A DNA stretch of 64,000 nucleotides from assembly GCF_008329705.1 (NCBI RefSeq), contig NZ_VTSX01000009.1:62001-126000 (forward strand), in the 5' to 3' direction. The stretch is from Chryseobacterium sp. SN22. GTDB lineage: Bacteria > Bacteroidota > Bacteroidia > Flavobacteriales > Weeksellaceae. The translations under genes and the position numbers were made by a program. This document shows positions 55,314-62,100 of this stretch, one piece after another. Under the pieces are notes generated by a model. The model ran no database searches. It saw only the letters and a program-made list of their open reading frames with translations, and was not told the DNA's origin. Position 1 is the stretch's first letter, and each line of letters begins with the position of its first letter.

Positions 55314-55475
55314 TTAAGGACATTGGCAGCGGTCGCAGGTCCAAATTGTACAGGCTCCTGTTTCAAAGTCCCACTCGCAACAGCGCCTTGCTGCAGAAGC
55401 CCCTCCGATAATTGCTTTTTGCTGATCTCTTCTGAGTTTTTGTGCATTTTTCAGCACAGGATTCTTTGTTTTCAT
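55314..55475 (-). CDS. Bacteriocin-like peptide with double-glycine leader, six Cys (peptide 3)
   Basis: A 53-residue frame, shorter than common ORF limits; a longer overlapping frame on the same strand (55253-55447) has no peptide-like features. The leader ends KLRRDQQKAIIGG (Gly24-Gly25), like the leaders of peptides 1 and 2. The 28-residue core has six cysteines (32, 33, 42, 47, 50, 52), including CC, CDRC and CQC patterns, and two tryptophans. Upstream lies a 32-base palindrome that may be an operator. Product function unknown; no maturation or export gene is nearby. Confidence 0.78.
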   Translation of the reverse strand: MKTKNPVLKNAQKLRRDQQKAIIGGASAARRCCEWDFETGACTIWTCDRCQCP

Positions 55476-55500
55476 ACTGAATGGTTTTAATGATTGATGT

Positions 55501-55532
55501 TTAGTGATTTACCATATTTGGTATATCACTAA
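55501..55532 (-). promoter_or_regulatory. Palindromic candidate operator upstream of peptide 3
   Basis: Arms TTAGTGATTTACCA (55501-55514) and TGGTATATCACTAA (55519-55532), 14 bases each with one mismatch and a 4-base centre TATT. It lies 26-57 bases upstream of the peptide ATG, the right place for a dimeric repressor or activator site. No T tract, so not a terminator. Confidence 0.55.
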
Positions 55533-55765
55533 GGTATGAATTTTAATTTAACCATAATCAAAAAAAATCAAAAAAAGAACGGTTAAAAAATATCTGCTAA
55601 AACCTATTCATTCAGAGATAAAACGTACAGAAATTTAACCTGACAACAATAACAACCTGGCATCACGGGCAATGGTAGAATTATCTGTCTGTATGCCCTG
55701 AAAAAAGGCCTGAAAGTTTCCCAGATTCAGCCCTTTACTTATATTTGTAGCATTGCATAATCTTT

Positions 55766-56680
55766 ATGAAACTAAATATAAAAAACGAGACAGGCAGGCT
55801 GAAGTCGGTGGTTTTAGGGCAACCCAATTCAATGGGTCCGGTGCCTGTGCTGTTGGACAGCTATGACGCAAAATCGTATCACTCAATTGAAAATAATCTA
55901 TATCCGAAAGAGTCGGAAATCATCAGTGAAATGAACGCTTTTGAAGCGGTTTTGAAAAAGTATGATGTAGAAGTATTCCGGCCGGACATTATCGAAGATT
56001 ACAACCAGGTTTTTGCCAGGGATGTGGCCTTTGTAATTGATGATAAAATGATCATCTCCAACGTCATTGCAGACCGTGCGGATGAGCAGGAAGCCTATAA
56101 AACCGTTTTTGAAAAAGTAGCTTGGAGGAAGATCATCAACCTTCCGGAGACTGCCCATATTGAAGGAGGAGATGTGATTGTATGGGACGATTTCCTGTTT
56201 ATCGGAACCTGTTTCAGCGAAGACTACCGGAACTATAAAACAGCCAGGACCAACGAATACGCGATTGAAATCCTGAAAGAATATTTTCCAAAGAAAAGAA
56301 TCATCGACCTGGAACTGAAGAAAAATGATAAGGTACCCTTTGAAGGCATTCTGCATCTGGACTGCACTTTCAACCCGATCAGTAAAGACAAATGTATCAT
56401 CTACAAAGACGGATTTGTTGATGAAAGCGATTACCGCCTGATCATTGATATTTTCGGGGAAGAAAACTGTTTCCATGTAACGGCAGAGGAAATGTTTGAA
56501 ATGAACCCGAATATTTTCTCAATCTCCCCGGAAATCGTTGTCTCAGATAAGACCTTCACCCGAATGAACAACCACTTGAGAAACGAATGGGGCATCACCG
56601 TAGAAGAAATTCCGTACCGCGAAATCTCAAAGATGGGAGGATTGCTGAGGTGTTCTACGATGCCGTTGGTGAGAGAGTAA
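55766..56680 (+). CDS. Dimethylarginine dimethylaminohydrolase-like (amidinotransferase superfamily) enzyme
   Basis: 304 residues of the guanidino-group-modifying superfamily. Visible active-site elements: NQVFARDVAFVI (Asp near the N-terminal lobe), THIEGGD-type AHIEGGDVIVWDD, LHLDCTFNPI with catalytic His, and MGGLLRCSTMPLVRE with catalytic Cys296. Such enzymes hydrolyse arginine, methylarginine or related guanidines to citrulline plus an amine; the exact substrate cannot be told. ctlX, a related enzyme, lies 840 bases downstream. Confidence 0.85.
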   Translation: MKLNIKNETGRLKSVVLGQPNSMGPVPVLLDSYDAKSYHSIENNLYPKESEIISEMNAFEAVLKKYDVEVFRPDIIEDYNQVFARDVAFVIDDKMIISNVIADRADEQEAYKTVFEKVAWRKIINLPETAHIEGGDVIVWDDFLFIGTCFSEDYRNYKTARTNEYAIEILKEYFPKKRIIDLELKKNDKVPFEGILHLDCTFNPISKDKCIIYKDGFVDESDYRLIIDIFGEENCFHVTAEEMFEMNPNIFSISPEIVVSDKTFTRMNNHLRNEWGITVEEIPYREISKMGGLLRCSTMPLVRE

Positions 56681-56781
56681 TCAGGTGATAGAGTGAGAGG
56701 GTAATAGGGTAAGAGTATTTCTGTTGTTACAGGATTAGTGAGAAGTTATTGATATTTTTTATTTTAGTTAAAAATACACAG

Positions 56782-57176
56782 ATGTCAACAATTAAATTCA
56801 CCAGGATCTGAAGGTTTATCAGAAATCTTTTGAGGCTGCCATAGAAATTTACAGGATTTTAAAAAAAAATTCCAAAGAAAAATTTACTCACTTACAGATC
56901 AGATCAGAAGATCTTCGATATCCGTTTCTGCCAACATTAGTGAAGCCTGGGGTAAAAGAAAAGTATGAGAAGTCTTTTATCACCAAACTCATAGATTCAG
57001 AAGGCGAAGCCCGAGAAACTCAGACATGGCTCCATTTTGCACCACCTTGTCAATATATTAACGAAGAACAATTTAAAATATCAAATAATTATTACTATCA
57101 AATAATTGGAATGCTGGTCAATATGATGAGTCAATCAAAAAACTGGTGTCCTTTAATAATAAAAACAATAAAATAA
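56782..57176 (+). pseudogene. Broken four-helix-bundle (S23/IVP, 23S rRNA intervening-sequence) protein gene
   Basis: Conceptual translation gives the family from end to end: MSTIKF, HQDLKVYQKSFEAAIEIY, (shifted frame) SLTDQIRRSSISVSANISEA, WGKRK, then YEKSFITKLIDSEGEARETQ and GMLVNMMSQSKNWCPLI. To join these the reading frame must change three times: a missing base near 56797-56798, a missing base near 56878-56885 and an extra A in the run at 56959-56962. The last part is open from 56940. Frame errors at A or T runs could be sequencing artefacts, but three in 180 bases make a true pseudogene more likely. The same upstream sequence recurs at 57268. Confidence 0.75.
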
Positions 57177-57267
57177 ATTTCAATCAACAATAGAGGTTTT
57201 AGAGTAGAAGTGTTTTAGTATTGAAGAGTTTGAGAGTGTTGTGGAGTTAGAAAGTTAATTTAGAGTA

Positions 57268-57379
57268 TTATTGATATTTTTCTGATTTCAGTTAAAATAC
57301 AAATATGACGATAATTAAATTTTATCAGATTCTCATCGTATACAAACCCATAAAAAGTAAATTTGCACTAAAGCACTAA
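57268..57379 (+). repeat. Truncated second copy of the four-helix-bundle gene start
   Basis: The sequence from TTATTGATATTTTT onward (57268) resembles 56746 onward, including GTTAAAATAC against GTTAAAAATAC and AATTAAATT. The frame at 57305 reads MTIIKFYQILIVYK, parallel to MSTIKFHQDLKVYQK of the broken gene. Similarity ends after about 15 codons; the frame runs into the octamer array and stops at 57379. Confidence 0.55.
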
Positions 57380-57500
57380 AGCACTAAAGCACTAAAGCAC
57401 TAAAGCACTAAAGCACTAAAGCACTAAAGCACTAAAGCACTAAAGCACTAAAGCACTAAAGCACTAAAGCACTAAAGCACTAAAGCACTAAAACACTAAA
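57365..57500 (+). repeat. Octamer tandem array, 16 perfect copies of GCACTAAA
   Basis: GCACTAAA is repeated without error from 57365 to 57492 and ends in one variant unit ACACTAAA (57493-57500). It stops 22 bases before the ctlX start codon. A box TAAATTTG (57358-57365), matching the -7 consensus, ends in the first unit, so the array could form the 5' leader of ctlX. Each unit contains TAA and 8 is not a multiple of 3, so no frame stays open through the array. Confidence 0.95.
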
Positions 57501-57522
57501 CCCATAACCCTCCTACCCGCAT

Positions 57523-58446
57523 ATGCAGACAACAGATACCGTACTCATGATAGAACCAATTGCATTTGGCTTTAATGAGGAAACCGCAAAAAACAATTAT
57601 TTCCAGACCGAACAGAAGGGCTTCGACATCCAATTCAGGGCTTTGTCAGAATTTAAAATGTTCGTTGAAAAGCTGAGGAGTAAAGGCATCAATGTCATTA
57701 CCATAAAAGATACTTTGGATCCGCATACACCGGATTCTATTTTCCCGAACAACTGGGTAAGCTTCCACCGGGACGGAAAAGTCGTACTGTACCCGATGTT
57801 CGCCTCCAACAGGAGGGTTGAAAGAAGAGAAGACATTATTGAAACGATAAAAAAACAAGGATTTGAAGTTGCTGAGATCGACGACTGGTCTTTACCCGAA
57901 ACCCAGGGACACTTCCTGGAAGGGACTGGCAGTATGATTTTCGACCATGATAACAGAATCGCTTATGGCTCGGTTTCATTAAGGCTGGATGAAAACCTCT
58001 TCAGGGAATTCTGTGAAAAGTATGGTTTCACACCGGTGGTATTCCATTCTTTCCAGACTGTAGGCGAGGAAAGACTGCCAATCTACCACACCAACGTCAT
58101 GATGTGTGTAGCTGACAAATTTGTTGTGATCTGCCTGGATTGCATCGATAATGAGCTGGAAAGAAGCAAAGTGATCGAAACCATTAAAAATTCAGGAAAA
58201 GAAATCATTGAAATTTCCGAAGAGCAGATGCAGCAGTTTGCCGGGAATATGCTTCAGGTACAGAACAAAGGCGGTGAAAAATTCCTGATCATGAGCGAAA
58301 CCGCATACAAATCATTAAGTGAAGAACAGGTGGCAGCCATCGAAAAATACTGCGAAATCATCTACTCGGACCTGAATACCATCGAAGTAAACGGCGGAGG
58401 CAGTGCCCGCTGTATGCTGGCTGAGGTTTTCCTGCCGAAAAAATGA
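57523..58446 (+). CDS. ctlX: Citrulline utilization hydrolase CtlX-type enzyme
   Basis: 307 residues of the amidinotransferase superfamily. N-terminal DTVLMIEPIAFGFNEETAKN and DSIFPNNWVSFHRDG, the central LPETQGHFLEGTGSMIFDHD, PIYHTNVMMCVAD with the catalytic His, and VNGGGSARCMLAEVFLP with the catalytic Cys297 match the CtlX family, which hydrolyses citrulline to ornithine, ammonia and CO2. The expression leader appears to contain the octamer array. A terminator follows. Assignment as CtlX is by motif; the substrate is not proven. Confidence 0.85.
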   Translation: MQTTDTVLMIEPIAFGFNEETAKNNYFQTEQKGFDIQFRALSEFKMFVEKLRSKGINVITIKDTLDPHTPDSIFPNNWVSFHRDGKVVLYPMFASNRRVERREDIIETIKKQGFEVAEIDDWSLPETQGHFLEGTGSMIFDHDNRIAYGSVSLRLDENLFREFCEKYGFTPVVFHSFQTVGEERLPIYHTNVMMCVADKFVVICLDCIDNELERSKVIETIKNSGKEIIEISEEQMQQFAGNMLQVQNKGGEKFLIMSETAYKSLSEEQVAAIEKYCEIIYSDLNTIEVNGGGSARCMLAEVFLPKK

Positions 58447-58493
58447 AAGTTTGAAAGAATATTTTAATAGCCAGGTTTATACCTGAACTGATA

Positions 58494-58545
58494 AAAATTC
58501 CGGAATCATGTCAGGATGTCGTCTGATTGGATCCGGAATTTTGAT
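58494..58545 (+). terminator. Terminator of ctlX
   Basis: Outer stem AAAATTCCGGA / TCCGGAATTTT separated by 27 bases that may form a small inner stem; T-rich end. Confidence 0.6.
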
Positions 58546-58631
58546 TTATAAACCAGGTATAAGCTTTTCTTTTGGTTATAATTTATGATTATAAACGAAA
58601 CAAGGAAGAGATATTAGCAACTAATTTTTAA

Positions 58632-58989
58632 ATGATCCTGCTTTTCGGAAAATTAGAACTAAGATTTAAAAATAAAGAAGAAAATAGAGCATGGTTTCAC
58701 TTCTGTGGTGGGAAAAATCGGAAGGGATTATCTTACAGAAGGTGATACAATAAATGAAACGTATTATCTGTAAAAGAATTAGATTTAGAATCAGGTTTCA
58801 GCGTAAGTCACAGCTATATGATCCACAGATATTTGGATGATGAAAGATTTATAGGTGTTTTCTCTTTGAGAGTAAAGAGCTGAAAGCAATAGAGAAATTG
58901 AAAAACAAAATGGATTTATTCTGTATTCTAATGATTTCGATATTAGTGAGCTAGAAATAAATAAGCTTTTCTGGAAATCGGGCTTTTAA
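58632..58989 (+). pseudogene. Decayed protein-coding gene, family unknown
   Basis: Successive frames give protein-like text interrupted by stops and shifts: MILLFGKLELRFKNKEENRA, then (other frame) GRDYLTEGDTINETYYL, KELDLESGFSVSHSYMIHRY, and finally NGFILYSNDFDISELEINKL closing with FWKSGF and a stop at 58987-58989. No single frame spans it. The rest of the 755-base gap between ctlX and the GH43 gene (58546-58631 and 58990-59172) shows no further feature. Confidence 0.4.
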
Positions 58990-59172
58990 TGATGTATCAA
59001 TATTTAAATTATTTGATAATTAAAAAGACCAGTATTTCAATTGCTTCTTTACCAAACCGAATCCCTCGCCACCTGTGAGGGATTTACATTTTAAACCGTC
59101 ATCCATAAAATTTCAGATCCTATTTTCTTGAATAACAAATTACAATCCTGACACCCATTAAAAAAACTTACC

Positions 59173-59180
59173 TATTTTTG
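59173..59180 (+). promoter_or_regulatory. -7 box of the GH43-like gene
   Basis: TATTTTTG, 21 bases before the ATG; no clear -33 TTG. Confidence 0.5.
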
Positions 59181-59201
59181 TGAAATAAGAAACCATAGAT
59201 T

Positions 59202-60959
59202 ATGCAGAAGTATTTCCTGATGTTCCTGATGCTGTTTGGAGCGTTGAGCCTGAAAGCTCAGCAGAAGACATTTTGTAACCCGATCAATATCGATTACGGG
59301 TACACCCCGTTTGAGGTCTTTTCCAAACAGGGAAAACACCGGGCAACAGCCGATCCGGTGATCGTTAATTTTAAAAACAAGCTCTTTCTTTTTTCAACCA
59401 ATCAGGAAGGGTACTGGTACAGTGACGATATGCTCGACTGGAAATTCGTGAAAAGGAAATTCCTGAGAGACAACAAATACATCCACGACCTGAACGCGCC
59501 GGCCGTCTGGGCGATGAAAGATACGCTGTATGTTTTCGGTTCTACCTGGGAACAGGATTTCCCGATCTGGAAAAGTACCAACCCGACCAAAGACGACTGG
59601 AAAATCGCCGTGGACACGCTAAAGGTAGGCGCATGGGACCCGGCTTTTCATTATGATGAAGACAAGAACAAACTGTACCTGTACTGGGGTTCCAGCAACG
59701 AATGGCCTTTGTTGGGTACGGAAGTGAAAACAAATACTTTGCAGTCGGAAGGTTTTGTAAAACCTATTTTAAGATTAAAACCCGAAGACCACGGCTGGGA
59801 ACGGTTCGGGGAATACAACGACAACGTTTTCCTGCAACCTTTCGTAGAAGGAGCGTGGATGACAAAGCACAACGGGAAATACTACATGCAGTACGGGGCA
59901 CCGGCTACTGAATTCAGCGGATATTCCGATGGGGTCTATGTCAGCAACAAGCCTTTGGAGGGTTTTGAATACCAACAGCACAATCCGTTTTCCTACAAGC
60001 CTGGAGGTTTTGCCAGGGGAGCGGGACACGGAGCGACTTTTGAGGATAACTATAAAAACTGGTGGCATATTTCCACGATTTTCATTTCCACGAAAAACAA
60101 TTTCGAAAGAAGGCTCGGAATCTGGCCTGCAGGATTCGATAAGGATGATGTAATGTACTGCAACACGGCGTATGGTGATTATCCGACCTATCTTCCGCAA
60201 TATGCCCAGGGGAAAGATTTTTCAAAAGGGCTGTTTGCCGGCTGGATGCTGTTGAATTATAACAAACCGGTTCAGGTGTCTTCGACGTTGGGCGGCTACC
60301 ATTCCAACTATGCGGTGGATGAAGATATTAAAACCTACTGGAGTGCCAGAACAGGCGATAAAGGCGAATGGTTCCAGACCGATCTGGGAGAAGTTTCCAC
60401 CGTCAATGCTATTCAGATCAACTATGCAGACCAGGATGCCGAATTTATGGGGAAAACGATGGGTAAAATGCATCAGTATAAAATCTACGGCTCCGATGAC
60501 GGTAAAAAATGGAAGGTGATTGTGGATAAAAGCAAAAATACAAAGGATGTCCCGCACGATTACGTAGAACTGGAAAAACCGGCCCAGGCCAGGTTCCTGA
60601 AGATGGAAAACCTGAAAATGCCGACAGGAAAATTTGCCCTCAGCGGATTCAGGGTTTTCGGAAAAGGAGCGGGAGCCGTTCCGGGAAAAGTTCAGAATTT
60701 CGTCCCGCTGAGAGCAGACCCTAAAAAGTACGGCGAAAGAAGAAGCATCTGGATGAAATGGCAGCAGAATCCCGAAGCTGACGGATACGTGATCTATTGG
60801 GGAAAATCACCGGATAAGCTATACGGAAGCATTATGGTGTACGGTAAAAACGAATATTTCTTCACGGGAGCCGACCGCACCGATTCCTATTATTTCCGGA
60901 TCGAAGCCTTCAATGCCAACGGGATTTCAGAAAAATCAGAAATTTTTAAATCAGAATAA
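59202..60959 (+). CDS. Secreted GH43-like glycosidase with discoidin (F5/8C) and FN3 modules
   Basis: 585 residues, signal peptide to about residue 20 (LSLKAQ). Residues about 30-350 form a five-bladed GH43-type propeller: HRATADPVIVNF with the putative base Asp51, a middle GAWDPAFHYDEDKNK with Asp, and a Glu in the VFLQPFVEGAWMTKHNGKYY segment as putative acid. Residues about 365-490 are an F5/8 type C carbohydrate-binding module (DEDIKTYWSARTGDKGEWFQ, RFLKMENL). The last 90 residues are an FN3-like module (SIWMKWQQNPEADGYVIYWG). Substrate likely a pectin or hemicellulose side chain, not determinable here. Not flanked by SusC/SusD genes in this window. Confidence 0.88.
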   Translation: MQKYFLMFLMLFGALSLKAQQKTFCNPINIDYGYTPFEVFSKQGKHRATADPVIVNFKNKLFLFSTNQEGYWYSDDMLDWKFVKRKFLRDNKYIHDLNAPAVWAMKDTLYVFGSTWEQDFPIWKSTNPTKDDWKIAVDTLKVGAWDPAFHYDEDKNKLYLYWGSSNEWPLLGTEVKTNTLQSEGFVKPILRLKPEDHGWERFGEYNDNVFLQPFVEGAWMTKHNGKYYMQYGAPATEFSGYSDGVYVSNKPLEGFEYQQHNPFSYKPGGFARGAGHGATFEDNYKNWWHISTIFISTKNNFERRLGIWPAGFDKDDVMYCNTAYGDYPTYLPQYAQGKDFSKGLFAGWMLLNYNKPVQVSSTLGGYHSNYAVDEDIKTYWSARTGDKGEWFQTDLGEVSTVNAIQINYADQDAEFMGKTMGKMHQYKIYGSDDGKKWKVIVDKSKNTKDVPHDYVELEKPAQARFLKMENLKMPTGKFALSGFRVFGKGAGAVPGKVQNFVPLRADPKKYGERRSIWMKWQQNPEADGYVIYWGKSPDKLYGSIMVYGKNEYFFTGADRTDSYYFRIEAFNANGISEKSEIFKSE

Positions 60960-61126
60960 AACAATCAGAATATTCTCATTAAACTAAATAAAATTCGTGA
61001 TAAAAGGCTCTGTGTTCTTTGTTAAGTTTACGGCTTTGTAAGACTTAAAAACACTTAAGCTTTAAAAACACTTTGTGGTCTCTGTGTTAAAATAGTCTTA
61101 AGATCAAAAAGATTATCAAATAATAG
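60960..61126. other. Intergenic with short direct repeats
   Basis: The 12-mer TTAAAAACACTT occurs at 61045-61056 and 61062-61073, within a T/G-rich stretch (CTCTGTGTTCTTTG, CTTTGTGGTCTCTGTG). No gene seen. Confidence 0.4.
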
Positions 61127-61150
61127 ACGCTTTGAAATTTTCAGAGCGTT
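61127..61150. terminator. Terminator hairpin between GH43 and hydrolase genes
   Basis: CGCTTTGAAA / TTTCAGAGCG inverted repeat with one G-T pair; TTTATTTTTT follows on the plus strand. Confidence 0.55.
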
Positions 61151-62001
61151 TATTTTTTATCCACCTTTTTCAGGAAATCCTCAATCTTCCCAACTAAAAA
61201 TGATGCATGAGGCGGCTGCTCCCATCCCACATGATTGCCGTTGAATTCATACGATTCATGATATACTTTGTTTTGGACTAATGCCGAATCCAGAATCTTC
61301 TTCTGAGAAACCGGGACCACGTGATCTGCCGTTCCGTAGTATGAAAGGGTAGGAGCTGAGGCTGGAGTGATCCAATGCACCGGGCTTCCGAAATCCATCA
61401 ATGAAAGCTTACTCTCAACAATTTTCGGATTGATGAGGTGCTTTTCAACATAACTGTAATCGTCGTAATTTTTAAATCCCGGATCGTTCAGATCTGCCGG
61501 GCCGACAATATTCACCACCGCCTTTACTTTCTTTTCCCGGTCGTCATGATAGGCATAAAACATCGAAAGGTGGCCGCCGGCACTGTTGCCCAGAAGAATA
61601 TATTTCGGTTTGGTATTTAGTTTCTTTTCAATAAAATTCATAGCGGTTCTTATATCATCGGTTTGGTCGGGAAGCGCAAAACGGATTGTAGAAGCCAGCC
61701 GGTATTCCAGATTAACGAAAACCCTATCGGGAAATTTCTTCATCAGGTCGAAAGTAAAGCTGGTAAGCTGCGATTTTCTTCCGCCGCGCCACCCTCCGCC
61801 GTGAATGATGATGAAAACATTGTTGGTGTCCCCGGTCTTTTCCGGAATGTAGAGATCCATTTTCTGGTCAGCATCCTGGCCATAGGCGATATTCTGTTCT
61901 GCTCTGAACGAAATGTTATTTCCCAGATCAACGGTTTTCTGCCGGCAGCCCGAAAGCATAATGATCATAACACTTAAAAAAAACAACAGACACTTTTTCA
62001 T
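61150..62001 (-). CDS. Alpha/beta-hydrolase lipoprotein (esterase, BD-FAE/HSL-like)
   Basis: 283 residues with lipobox LSGC (Cys19). Oxyanion motif IIIHGGGWRGG, nucleophile Ser140 in LLGNSAGGHLS, Asp226 in YYGTADHVVP and His257 in FNGNHVGWE complete a catalytic triad. The HGGGW form is typical of carboxyl esterases of the hormone-sensitive-lipase/BD-FAE type, some of which act on acetylated or feruloylated polysaccharides. Next to a GH43 gene (converging), a polysaccharide-deacylating role is possible. Confidence 0.88.
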   Translation of the reverse strand: MKKCLLFFLSVMIIMLSGCRQKTVDLGNNISFRAEQNIAYGQDADQKMDLYIPEKTGDTNNVFIIIHGGGWRGGRKSQLTSFTFDLMKKFPDRVFVNLEYRLASTIRFALPDQTDDIRTAMNFIEKKLNTKPKYILLGNSAGGHLSMFYAYHDDREKKVKAVVNIVGPADLNDPGFKNYDDYSYVEKHLINPKIVESKLSLMDFGSPVHWITPASAPTLSYYGTADHVVPVSQKKILDSALVQNKVYHESYEFNGNHVGWEQPPHASFLVGKIEDFLKKVDKK

Positions 62002-62030
62002 CAGATTTATTTTGAATTAATAATCTAAAA

Positions 62031-62061
62031 ATAAAAAAACTCGCCGATTTCCCGGCGAGTT
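62031..62061 (-). terminator. Terminator of the outer-membrane barrel gene
   Basis: Stem AACTCGCCG / CGGCGAGTT with a 6-base loop; on the minus strand TTTTTTTATTTTT follows. Confidence 0.88.
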
Positions 62062-62100
62062 ACTACAAAAATAATATATAAATATGAAGAAATGATTGGC

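Noticed and set aside
55253..55447. 64-residue minus-strand frame overlapping peptide 3
   Set aside because: Runs across the shared terminator and the membrane-protein gene end; the alternative frame gives a GG leader with six cysteines and a better start.
55898..56476. 192-residue open frame on the minus strand
   Set aside because: Antisense shadow of the DDAH-like gene, which has intact active-site motifs.
56940..57176. 78-residue frame as an independent gene
   Set aside because: It is the C-terminal part of the broken four-helix-bundle gene; its first codons lie in the shifted-frame section.
57365..57500. Tandem array as a CRISPR
   Set aside because: Units are 8 bases with no spacers and there are no cas genes nearby.
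59775..60200. 141-residue minus-strand frame
   Set aside because: Antisense to the GH43-like gene; composition typical of a shadow frame.
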